Assembly (NCBI GenBank): GCA_018136815.1
Contig: CM030938.1
Location: forward strand, 2,891,289 to 2,955,288
DNA: 64,000 nucleotides
Origin: Isochrysis galbana
Lineage: Eukaryota > Haptophyta > Isochrysidales > Isochrysidaceae
Direction of reading: 5' to 3'
The notes beneath the pieces are model-generated. The model did no database searches. It was not told the DNA's origin and saw only the letters and a program-made list of their open reading frames with translations. The translations under genes and the position numbers were made by a program. Below, one piece after another: positions 30,356 through 38,702 of this stretch; position 1 is the first letter of the stretch; each line of letters starts with the position of its first letter.

Positions 30356-30724
30356 ATGGAGCGCGCCGGCGCGCCTCTCCTCTCCTTCGGGCCCCCCGCC
30401 GAGGGCGGCCCCCCAGCCCCCATGGACCTGTCGCAGTCGAAGCGACCGCGTCCGCCGTCAGAGGCCGAGCAGGTGTGTGCGACCCCGGTCGCACCCCGCG
30501 GCCCGTGGCCTCGGCCACACCCGCCAAGACAGACATGCTGGCCCCCCACATGGGGGGTGGCAGTCTGTGGACCCCAACACACCACCACCACGACCACACT
30601 TCCTCATCCTCCATGGGCATGCCTTATGGCAGAGGCCCCTCTCACCCTGGTGACGGTCGCGCTGCCACGGCGGCGCGGCTCGAGACCGGGTGGCCCTCAT
30701 GTGACGAATTGTGATGGCCCATAG
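30356..30724 (+). CDS. LINE ORF1 N-terminal part
   Basis: A 122-codon frame starts MERAGAPLLSFGPPAEGGPP and continues SQSKRPRPPSEAEQV...RPHPPRQTCWPP. It is colinear with the copy at 4305 but without its frameshift. The protein is Pro/Arg-rich with no recognisable fold, as is common at the start of LINE ORF1. 30725-30900 downstream is a divergent stretch shared with 19625-19680. Confidence 0.6.
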   Translation: MERAGAPLLSFGPPAEGGPPAPMDLSQSKRPRPPSEAEQVCATPVAPRGPWPRPHPPRQTCWPPTWGVAVCGPQHTTTTTTLPHPPWACLMAEAPLTLVTVALPRRRGSRPGGPHVTNCDGP

Positions 30725-30904
30725 GGCCTGAGGGCAATGAGGAAGGAGACAGACCGGCGGCAGGCGCGGCGGAGGAGACGACTTCGGAGACGCTGACGGG
30801 CTGAGGCCCGTCAGCAGAGGAAGGCGGGCAGGCGGGCTTGAGCGAGGGCGAGGACGGCGGCGAGAGCGACATCGAGCGAGTGGCGAGAGGCGAGGGTGAG
30901 TGTG

Positions 30905-31094
30905 AGACTACACTTTCCAGGACGCCACCGTCTACGCCGCGATCTTAGAGCTCCTCTTGGAGCTCGAAGGAGTCGACCCGGAGCCGGACTTCTGGGCCCG
31001 GTCCATCCGCGGGCCATGGCATATCGCCGTGAACGAGGACTGCGCTCAGCAATTCAAAGAGCGCTATGGGGACAACACTCCGCGTAAAAGTTGA
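30905..31094 (+). CDS. LINE ORF1 conserved segment
   Basis: The frame reads DYTFQDATVYAAILELLLELEGVDP then EPDFWARSIRGPWHIAVN and ends ERYGDNTPRKS with a stop at 31092-31094. The same segment exists at 4930-5040. The next frame starts at 31066, inside this end, so the two overlap by about 29 bp, either as a true ORF1/ORF2 overlap or as a frameshift. Confidence 0.6.
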
Positions 31095-32193
31095 AGCAAT
31101 CGATGAGAAACTCAACAAGAAAGGCTCCACCTCTCGCAAAGCCCTCTACAACGCCCTCCAAGACGTCGCGGCGCACCTAGTCGTCGAGGCAGACGGCCTG
31201 GCGCAAGCGGCCCAAATCAATCTTAGCGCACTCATTATTGCGATCGAAAAAGTTGGGCTAACCTTTCTGAAAGGCAACCGAGAGCGCATGAAGCTCGAAG
31301 GCGGAGCAGGCACATTTGTGTCCAAGGCGGCTTTCTCGACCCGCTGGCATCTTTACGTTTCGGCGGGCCAAGGCTCGTTTCTCGACGGAAACTTCCCTCG
31401 CAAGCTTCTACTACAGATAGAAGGCAAGACAGTCCCGGTGAATTACGCCATTCGGGCGTGCAAGGAGATCAAAATGCCGGAGTCCATTCAATCCCCCCAC
31501 AAGCTCATGGTCCACGGCAGCCTACGCGGATGCAAGGGCTGGCGGCCGGAGGTGGTTAAGGGCCTCCTAAGCTCGATTCGCGTATGCGAATGCGAACAAG
31601 AAGCGGCGAAGCGCCGCGAGCGCAACGAGGCGCAAAGGCTCAACCCCCGCCCGAAATCGGCGCACGAGGCTCTTGGCAAGGGCCCCCCTAAGCAATGTGC
31701 GCGCTTCACCCAAGGCCTGTGCCTCAGGAACAAACGAGGCGTGCGATGCAATCTCTCGCACGACGTGCCTGGCGCGTGGATCGACAACAAGTGCACGATC
31801 CGCTGCCACCTTCATCCACACAAGAAGATCCCGGGCGTCTGTTTAAACGGCCCGGCATGTCTTTTCCTCCACCCAGAGTGCGCGTTCGCCAACGCGATTG
31901 CGGCCACTAAACTTGCCGTCGCGAGAATAATGCCCCGGCGCCCTAGACTCACATATGACTCCACCCTTGGCTACCCAGATGAAGGACCTGTCCGCATCGC
32001 GACATACAACATTAACGGCACCAAGAGCGGCAAGCTAGCCGCCGTGCTATCGCAGGCGCGAAAGGCGAAAGTCGACATACTACTACTACAAGAACTTCAT
32101 GCATACGAGGACGGCTCGCACCTCCGGGCACATAGGACAGCCGCCATGTTGGGCTGGCTGTGGTTTGTTGCCCCAGCTAGGAGACCCGGCTAG
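31066..32193 (+). CDS. LINE ORF2 N-terminal part: CCCH zinc fingers and APE endonuclease start
   Basis: A 375-codon frame begins with a 200-residue region of unknown fold (VEAIDEKLNKKGSTSRKALYNALQDV). CARFTQGLCLRNKRGVRCNLSH and CHLHPHKKIPGVCLNGPACLFLHPEC follow, two CCCH-like fingers that may bind the element RNA. VRIATYNINGTKSGKLAAVL and DILLLQELHAYED are the first two motifs of an APE-type endonuclease (Asn and catalytic Glu). The frame breaks at about 32150; GCGLLPQLGDPASGVAVAIREAAE continues in another frame to about 32370, where the element is cut. Confidence 0.8.
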   Translation: MGTTLRVKVEAIDEKLNKKGSTSRKALYNALQDVAAHLVVEADGLAQAAQINLSALIIAIEKVGLTFLKGNRERMKLEGGAGTFVSKAAFSTRWHLYVSAGQGSFLDGNFPRKLLLQIEGKTVPVNYAIRACKEIKMPESIQSPHKLMVHGSLRGCKGWRPEVVKGLLSSIRVCECEQEAAKRRERNEAQRLNPRPKSAHEALGKGPPKQCARFTQGLCLRNKRGVRCNLSHDVPGAWIDNKCTIRCHLHPHKKIPGVCLNGPACLFLHPECAFANAIAATKLAVARIMPRRPRLTYDSTLGYPDEGPVRIATYNINGTKSGKLAAVLSQARKAKVDILLLQELHAYEDGSHLRAHRTAAMLGWLWFVAPARRPG

Positions 32194-32339
32194 CGGTGTC
32201 GCGGTGGCAATCAGAGAAGCGGCCGAGCGCATAACAGCTAGGACGGAGTCCCTAGAAATCTTGCTAGAAGGTAGATGCGTATCAATAACACTCAACATAG
32301 ATGAAACCCGATACCGTGTAATGTCTGTATACCTCAGTG

Positions 32340-32400
32340 CGCAACCCGGGCCCCGCGGAAGTGCCACGGGGGAGGCGAGAATATTAAAAGGTTTTTTTTT
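32340..32400 (+). repeat. T-tailed element end fused to the LINE
   Basis: AGTGCCACG..GGAGGCGAGAATATTAAAAGG plus T9 (32392-32400) equals the tail of the elements at 37263-37300 and 59631-59665 (both minus strand). LINE coding sequence (SVYLSAQPGPRGSA) runs directly into it. The 3' end of another retroelement therefore terminates this LINE copy. Confidence 0.65.
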
Positions 32401-32496
32401 ACCCCGTGAGAAATATCTCTTAGGGGAAAAGCAGAGAAAAAAGTTGTTATGCCCACGCACGGCGCCCTAGCCTTTCCTTGAATTTTAAAATATTGT

Positions 32497-32578
32497 TGTA
32501 TACATAACTATGGACATTTGATCGCTCAATTCGACTGATGCCCCACAATTGACGGAACGACACCTTCAGAAGGTGCAA
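32497..32578 (-). repeat. Dispersed repeat family 4, copy A
   Basis: In reverse this about 80-bp block (GGTGTCGTTCCGTCAATT, ATCAAATGTCCATA, TATACAACAAT) matches 58688-58770. Both code for SFRQLW.I.R.E.SNVH.Y.YNN in one frame, but no longer gene is visible around either. Confidence 0.75.
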
Positions 32579-33094
32579 TGTCGCGATTGGGCCGCGGCAG
32601 GGGTGCCCCTGGAGGGTGCCTAGGAGGAGTGGTCTGTGTGCCCAAAGTAGTGTTGTTGGCAGTGCCAGGCATGGGGCAGAGGGTGTGTGTGGGGGGGGCA
32701 ATGCCGTCACGCCTCGCAAGGCGAGTTCGTGCGGGTGTGTGTGTGGGGGGGGGGGGGGAGAATTGGGGGGGGGGAGGGGGGGAGGGGGGGGGGGCTGTGC
32801 ATAGAAATGAAAGATCTAAAGAGGCGAAAACGGCAGGGGTGTTGTTTGGTCACGGAGAGGACCCGTGGGGGAAAAGGGCGGGGGAGGGGGGGGAGAGGAG
32901 GGAAACGGGCTCGCGCAAACCTTTCGTGGCTTCGTGGCAACGTTCTCCCGCGCTTCTAAAACCAAGCACCATTGACGAATTTATGATTGGGAGATCTACC
33001 TAGGCCTAGGAGGGGCCCCGTTTCGCTTTCGGAGGCCCCCTAGGCCCTGCTAAGCCTCCCAGGGGCTCCCAATATAGCCATATGTGCTATAAAC
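32579..33094. other. Gap with G-runs and a dispersed repeat
   Basis: 32740-32800 is poly-G. 32852-32915 matches 26334-26400. No gene is supported. The zinc-finger/ATPase/GNAT gene starts to the right. Confidence 0.4.
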
Positions 33095-33337
33095 ATGTTC
33101 ATCGTCCACCACGTGGACTACGGAAGTACTAGGGTTAAATACCGCCATATGAGGCGAGTGGGAGAAGCTGTGTGGGTCGTCCGTCAGGCGCCGAGGCGCC
33201 TCTGTGCCTCGTCTCCCTCGCCAGACTCCCGTCCGCGCGTCTCCGCGTCGGCGGCGGCGCAGGGACCGGCTCGTTTTCCTCGCCGACATCCATCAGTGCC
33301 TTGGCGGCCGCTCTGCCAGCCTTACCGCCGTCGCCAG

Positions 33338-36300
33338 ATGCCAGAGGAAGTGTTCTCAACGCCAGTCGAATGCTGCTGCCGCACCTTCCGCACGCGCCGA
33401 GCACTCCAGATGCACGAGGGCTCCCACGGCCGCTGCCACGAGTGTGGTTTCGAGGGCAACAGGCAGATGCTCGCCTCCCACGCCCTGCGCGAGCACGGTG
33501 CCCAGCCCGCCGGCCCTCCCAATCCGGCAGACTACACGCAGGCCGAGACATTTATGTCGCACGGCGGCAGGAGCTACCGCGTCATGGACGAGCCGCTTGC
33601 GCCCCAGTCGTCGCTGGAGCAGCTCTATCCACACGCACAGTTCGTGTGGGCCTTGACGCCACAGCGAGCACGGCCTGCTTTGAGGCGACGACCAGATTCG
33701 ACAGTGGACCCCCTATGTCCAGAGTGGATCAAAGCTTTCAAACTGCCCGCAGATTGTCGAATAGTGCTCGTCGTCGGCCCGCCGGGCTCCGGCAAGTCGT
33801 CGCTCCTGCGCTGGCTTGCACATTGCCAAGGTGCACTTCCTCCATCGGATGCACCTGAGTGGGATCCGGATCACGCAATTGTCACACAGCTAGGGGATGA
33901 CGCTGACGAAGCGATCCGCTGGCTTGGCGCAGTAGGGCTAAACACAATCCCATTGTGGTGCCAGCCCCGTCATGTGTTATCCACGGGTGAGGGTGCCAGG
34001 GCCGATATCGCGGCTAGATTGCGGGCTTCGGCCATGGTCACAAATCGCGTGAGGATGGCCAACATTACAACACAGGAGGAGGCGCACGCCGACGTGACCA
34101 AATGCACAGTGTGTATTGATGATTTTGCCCAAGCCTTGGACGAATTGAGCGCTCATGGATGTGCTGCGTCGTTGGGGCGCTTCCTTCGGCGTGAGATGAC
34201 AGCGATGGTGGCGGATAGGGGCCTCCGCGCGGCTTCATCGGAGATCACTAGCTCCGAGGGACTGCACTCATGTGCACCCGAAATTGGTTCGACCGATCAG
34301 CCAAGTGGACTCAGTCAACAGCCACAATATGCACACATTGCGTCGACCTTAAATGCCGTGAGAGGGACAAACCTTCAGGGAGATGGTAGGCCATCCTCCG
34401 CTCCTGTGGGGGGTGTGCATCGGCCCTCGCGAGTAACGGGTGCGATACTCGCCACCACTCGTCCGGAGCTAGCAGCTTGGCTGCAGGCTGATGCTATTGT
34501 TGTTTGCTCGAGAGGCAAGATTCCAACGCTTCGGCGGAATCATGCACTCATTGGCGAGAAGCTGCATGGGGGGGCGGAGGGGATTGATCGGTCTGACCCT
34601 GGTGAAGGAGCAGGATTTCTTCCGCCGATCATCGTTGAAGAAGACGTGGGCTGCATCGATGCTACCAAAATCGTGGTGAGGACACCGACGTCGCAAAGTG
34701 ATCTCAAACTGGGAAGCGCGTTGGGCATGGTGAGGACACGGACACCGACGTCGCAAAGTGATCTCAAACCGGGAAGCGCGTTGGGCATCGTGAGAGATGA
34801 AATACACTCGGGCAGTAGGGAAAGCATGTGTGGCGGTGAAGCGGTGCTTTGGAGACTGCACCATTGCGGCATTGAATGGGAAGTCAGGTCTTGCGGCCAA
34901 GAAGAGCTTCCGCTTGAATCGCGCGGGGGGGGGATCGGGACTACCACCCCGGCCGAGGAGAAGGCCGTGCCCGAGGCTCTCCCAGTTGCCAAAGCAAGCC
35001 AAGAGCCTAGCTCGGTGGTTCTTGTAGCTCGCTCAGCTCCCAGTGCGGCAACGAAACGCTGCGACGAGTATTTCGACACACGCTTCAGCGGAGTGTGCGC
35101 GAAAAAACTGCCACATCTTCCTATTGATTCACTTCCCGCCAATGCCTCAATTGGCCTGGTTGCGGGACCTTCAGGCGCCGCCAAGAGCGCACTTCTCCGA
35201 CATCATTTCACTGCGGATGCGGCCAAAGCGCACGATGCTGTCGTAATTGAGATGGGGGGAGGTCTTTGCGAGAGTGTATCCGCATCACTCGATACGCGCC
35301 AGAGTCTCGGTGACTTTCTTTCCCGATTCATGCCGTCCACGGAGCTTTTGTCGGCATCAAGGGATTCGTCGCCGGAAGCATCGAGTGGAGGCGGAAGACA
35401 CGTGGGTACCCCTCATTCCCATTGCCAAGCCTGGGATGCGACGCATGACGACAAGGCTGCTGACGACGCCGGGACGAAGCTGCAAGCAGCCTTCATGAAT
35501 GCGAAGGTCGAGTCGACGAGCAAAAGCCTCAATGTCGTACCTGCGGCATGGCGGGACGCGTCTAATCCAGTGACGCGCCTCATCTTGTCTTGCCTTTCGG
35601 CAGCGTCATTGGATTTAGAGGGAGAGGAAATGTGGAGCCCCTATGATGCCCTGCCAGACTCTGCACAGTCAAAGGTCGATCTGGCTGTTAGACTTGTTCA
35701 AGCGGTGACGAAAGGAATGCACCTGCGTGAGAGGAAAGATCCACCCCCCGACAAAGGCATCCGCTCGTCATCGCTAGAGTTGAACGACCCGACCTCGACG
35801 CAGGTGCCCTTGGTAGTGATCGATGAATTTGGATCTTCTTGGGATATCTTGACTCAGCATCGCGTCGGGGCGGCTTTGAATGAAGAGCTGCGCCACGGCC
35901 CGCTATGCGGGCGGCTTCGGCTGCTTCTTGCGAGTTGTCACCATGCCTTTGTCGGCCGGGATGCACTTCAGCCTGACTGGGTATTTGAAGCAGCCTCACA
36001 GACGCTTCTTGTACGAAATGGCCACATGGACGATGGCCGGGAAACACCCAGAACATGCCCAGCTGAGACTCGTGCACCCGCGTTGCAGAGCGTCGTGATC
36101 CAACCGCCAAGGGGCGCTAGAAACACTTACGGCGCGTCCTCAAAGCTTACGGCCTGCGTGTGCACGCGAGCGAGCGTGCAGGGCGAGAAGGGGTGCGTTT
36201 CGCAAGGTAGTGCCCATGGCGATGACAAGGTCGAATCCATCTTATTTTCTCCCCCATCGCTCGGGCTCCATTTGAGTCCTTGTAATCCTGAATTGTGGCG

Positions 36301-36979
36301 CCGTTTCGCACCGTTTCATTACAAGTCTGAACACCTCTCGGCCGTCGCCTCCACATTTCTACTCAGTGCCACAATCCCCGCTTTTCATCAAGCACACTTA
36401 GTATACGGCATCAGGAGCGGCGCCTGCCGCTGCGGCGCAGATATTGGTTCACCAAGGAGCGAGATAAGTGTTTGCAATCCTCGCAGAAAGACTGGGCGTA
36501 GGAACGGACACATGGTCGAGCCAGTGATGCGGATTCCGGTCGGCTTTGTTGCAACAATCCCACATTCGGGCAAGCGTAGCGACAGCGCCGCAGCCGCTCC
36601 TCGGCGTGCTCACCGCACTGTTATTCTTCCAGAGTGGCAAGGCATGGGGATCGGCTCTCGCCTTAGCGACGCAGTAGCGGAATGGCATCGGCGGCGTGGA
36701 GCTGACTATTTTGGGCAAACCGTTCATCCGTCGTTTGGCAGATACCGAGATGCATCACCGTTCTGGAAGCCGACGGATTTCAACCATACTCGCCCGGAGC
36801 TTCGCCTAAGAGGTTGGCGGCACCGTCTGGCTGGAGTCGCCGTCCGTGTCCGTGACCCAAAGTTTATTTATTCCCACTCTTACCTTGGGCCCAAAGATGA
36901 GCATAGCGGAAAAAGACTGCAAAGACGTGTGGTTTTTGCGGAATGTCGGATGGGAAGTCGCGGTGGTGGAAGCAACTGA
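33338..36979 (+). CDS. C2H2 zinc finger - two ABC-type ATPase modules - GNAT acetyltransferase fusion
   Basis: The frame is open from 33095 to 36979. I prefer the ATG at 33338 (1213 aa; residue numbers here count from 33095). CHECGFEGNRQMLASHALREH near 120-140 is a C2H2 finger, preceded by a partial one. Module 1 has GPPGSGKSS near 228, HVLSTGEGARADIAARL near 293, Walker-B-like CIDDF near 337 and TTRPELAAWLQADAI near 450. Module 2 has GPSGAAKS near 690, YDALPDSAQSKVDLAVRL near 849, VVIDEFGSSWD near 906 and LASCHHAF...LQPDWV near 945. A GNAT domain follows: GFVATIP near 1148, HRTVILPEWQGMGIGSRLSD near 1175 and HPSFGRYRDASPFWKP near 1211. From memory this motif series resembles bacterial and phage ABC-ATPase/GNAT proteins of unknown function, but doubled and with a finger. 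Module 1 has Asp for the catalytic Glu; module 2 has Ala for a Walker-A Gly. Substrate and location are unknown. Confidence 0.75.
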   Translation: MPEEVFSTPVECCCRTFRTRRALQMHEGSHGRCHECGFEGNRQMLASHALREHGAQPAGPPNPADYTQAETFMSHGGRSYRVMDEPLAPQSSLEQLYPHAQFVWALTPQRARPALRRRPDSTVDPLCPEWIKAFKLPADCRIVLVVGPPGSGKSSLLRWLAHCQGALPPSDAPEWDPDHAIVTQLGDDADEAIRWLGAVGLNTIPLWCQPRHVLSTGEGARADIAARLRASAMVTNRVRMANITTQEEAHADVTKCTVCIDDFAQALDELSAHGCAASLGRFLRREMTAMVADRGLRAASSEITSSEGLHSCAPEIGSTDQPSGLSQQPQYAHIASTLNAVRGTNLQGDGRPSSAPVGGVHRPSRVTGAILATTRPELAAWLQADAIVVCSRGKIPTLRRNHALIGEKLHGGAEGIDRSDPGEGAGFLPPIIVEEDVGCIDATKIVVRTPTSQSDLKLGSALGMVRTRTPTSQSDLKPGSALGIVRDEIHSGSRESMCGGEAVLWRLHHCGIEWEVRSCGQEELPLESRGGGIGTTTPAEEKAVPEALPVAKASQEPSSVVLVARSAPSAATKRCDEYFDTRFSGVCAKKLPHLPIDSLPANASIGLVAGPSGAAKSALLRHHFTADAAKAHDAVVIEMGGGLCESVSASLDTRQSLGDFLSRFMPSTELLSASRDSSPEASSGGGRHVGTPHSHCQAWDATHDDKAADDAGTKLQAAFMNAKVESTSKSLNVVPAAWRDASNPVTRLILSCLSAASLDLEGEEMWSPYDALPDSAQSKVDLAVRLVQAVTKGMHLRERKDPPPDKGIRSSSLELNDPTSTQVPLVVIDEFGSSWDILTQHRVGAALNEELRHGPLCGRLRLLLASCHHAFVGRDALQPDWVFEAASQTLLVRNGHMDDGRETPRTCPAETRAPALQSVVIQPPRGARNTYGASSKLTACVCTRASVQGEKGCVSQGSAHGDDKVESILFSPPSLGLHLSPCNPELWRRFAPFHYKSEHLSAVASTFLLSATIPAFHQAHLVYGIRSGACRCGADIGSPRSEISVCNPRRKTGRRNGHMVEPVMRIPVGFVATIPHSGKRSDSAAAAPRRAHRTVILPEWQGMGIGSRLSDAVAEWHRRRGADYFGQTVHPSFGRYRDASPFWKPTDFNHTRPELRLRGWRHRLAGVAVRVRDPKFIYSHSYLGPKDEHSGKRLQRRVVFAECRMGSRGGGSN
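34675..34795 (+). repeat. In-frame tandem duplication inside the ATPase/GNAT gene
   Basis: GACACCGACGTCGCAAAGTG and the following 30 bp appear twice, about 60 bp apart with one or two mismatches, coding for RTPTSQSDLK.GSALG twice. It lies in the linker between the ATPase modules, and each unit begins at a GTGAGG. Confidence 0.85.
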
Positions 36980-37641
36980 GCCGAGTAGCCCGACAAATAT
37001 CTTCGTGTGACCTGTTGGTGATAAGGTTGGGATCGAGCAGTCAGGCTTGATCGGCAGGTGGTTGACAATTTACTCGTACTGAGGAACGAAACGGTCCTAC
37101 AACCCCTTCGATGCGCATAGAACGGGTGTAGATGTTGAGCTATGCTTGTGGTCTGCCAAATTCTGATTCCATTTTCTTTGATTCCATTTTCTTTTCAGAG
37201 CCGTACGTTGTACACTCTCTCCAGCAAGGCATCACTAGAATACTTCGAGTACAATACAATCTAAAAAAAACCTTTTATTATTCTCGCCTCACACGTGGCA
37301 CTGGGTCCCGTTCTCGTAGCCACGCCCCTTCCCCTCTCTCACCCCCATTCCCCGCCTTGCGGCAACTCCCCTCGTGCTCTACTTAGGGGCTCAGGTCGTG
37401 TGGAGGGTCTGAGTAGAGCGGGGTGCACCTGTGCCCTTAGCAGTATGTTCCCGCCTTCCTCCTGTGCCGTTGAGCGACCTGTTTATGTTTATCCCAGTTT
37501 TGTCGTAGGGTGTCGTCGCTGTTGTGTACTACGTTGTTTGGCGTGTTATCGTGACGCTAATTTGTTTCATGTCCGAGTGATCGATTAGCGATTAGAGCGA
37601 GACGTCTTGTCGTTCTATGCAAGCGCTTTCGGCAAGGCCAA
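36980..37641. other. Gap with a T-tailed repeat
   Basis: 37263-37392 is the reverse-strand SINE-like element described separately. The rest has no supported gene. Confidence 0.4.
37263..37392 (-). repeat. Short T-tailed retroelement (SINE-like), copy B
   Basis: Read on the minus strand it starts with the 26 bp shared with 30183-30208. It passes GCCGCAAGGCG and GGGCGTGGCTACGAGAACGG, and ends GAGGCGAGAATAATAAAAGG plus eight T. Confidence 0.65.
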
Positions 37642-38511
37642 AGACCAAAAGCGTTCAAATACCCCCATCCCTGCTAGCACGTTATGTTGTCACCGAGAGG
37701 TTACTTGACACTTCACATGTTGAAACCCACACGTGGTCTGACTCCATTCCTTCGATTTGGGGCAGGGTCGATATCTCGTTGAAATCACGATCCACGTCTC
37801 ACACACGCTCATTATATTTTTGACAGCATCGGATTGACCAACCTCAGTGTGACGTTAGCTAGTGTATTGATGCGGTGTGACGTTAGCTAGTGGTGATTGA
37901 ACGCTTCTCGCCTCAACGAAAGGGATGGGGATAACTGAACGCTTTTGGTCGTCAACGTCACCTTCTAGCGTGGGGGTCTCGCATCTTTTGTTAATTCTTA
38001 CGCTTACGCGAGACTGACAACACCCTATCCACCAATGTCCTTACATCTTTCTTGATATTATCATCTAACAGAATCGAATTCAAATCATGTTCATTTGGAT
38101 TAACAATTTTATCCATTTGGTGTACTAACCCCGCATTTTGTGCAATTTGCTTGAGCTCATCGTAATTGACATAACGTTTGAATGATATGTATGCCCTTAT
38201 GAACCGGCCATATTTGTCATTTGGAAGTTTATTAACGAAGTTTGTGTACAGCTCATACTCTTTGTCTTGAGAAAGAGCTCGATCAATTTCGAGCTTCCAC
38301 GAGAAGTTGTCGGCGTGATGGCTTTCAAGGAGGCTTTGGATCGTATCCGGATTTAGTACTGTTGTGTAATCTATTCCAAAGCTGTTGGTATTTGACATGT
38401 TTGTTGTTATTCATGTAAATATTTTTTTGTTGTGCACCACTTAGACCAAAAGCGTTCAAATACCCCCATCCCTGCTAAGCACGTTCTGTTGTCACCGAGA
38501 GGTAACTTGAC
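37642..38511. mobile_element. AT-rich insert bounded by direct and inverted repeats
   Basis: A 68-69 bp block starting AGACCAAAAGCGTTCAAATA occurs at 37642-37709 and 38443-38511 with few differences. Its first about 30 bp also occur inverted at 37924-37952 (GGGATGGGG...TGAACGCTTTTGGTC). The inner 37924-38475 is therefore framed by inverted repeats. An 18-bp GTGTGACGTTAGCTAGTG is duplicated at 37849-37892. The inner part is much AT-richer than its surroundings and holds one minus-strand ORF. It looks like a transposon- or virus-derived insert; its class is unknown. Confidence 0.6.
37991..38398 (-). CDS. AT-rich orphan ORF, 135 aa
   Basis: ATG to stop, entirely inside the AT-rich insert. The product is charged and mostly helical by eye (SWKLEIDRALSQDKEYELY, VNYDELKQIAQNAGLV, DNIKKDVRTLVDRVLS), ends in a basic SRKRKN, and has no signal or TM segment. 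It uses A/T-ending codons (AAA, AAT, ATT), unlike every host gene in the window. I do not recognise it. The composition suggests origin from an AT-rich virus, virophage or mobile element, or from an organelle or bacterium. A host origin is unlikely. Confidence 0.6.
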   Translation of the reverse strand: MSNTNSFGIDYTTVLNPDTIQSLLESHHADNFSWKLEIDRALSQDKEYELYTNFVNKLPNDKYGRFIRAYISFKRYVNYDELKQIAQNAGLVHQMDKIVNPNEHDLNSILLDDNIKKDVRTLVDRVLSVSRKRKN

Positions 38512-38523
38512 TCACCTAGAGGT

Positions 38524-38550
38524 AACGAGGGCCGCTCTGAGGCCCTCGTT
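38524..38550. repeat. 10-bp-stem hairpin
   Basis: AACGAGGGCC pairs exactly with GGCCCTCGTT around a 7-nt loop, 13 bp after the right direct repeat. Its role is unclear. Confidence 0.7.
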
Positions 38551-38702
38551 CGGATGCCGACCGCTCCGCTCTCTAGTAGACTTTGTTGTCACCTCCGGTG
38601 AGTTCTGAACCGTCTCGCCCCTCGTTTCGGTGGTTCTACGCTCGTTTTCGTTATCTCTGCCGCTACTTTGTCGCGCTGCCACTCCCGAACAAGTCCCCAT
38701 CA

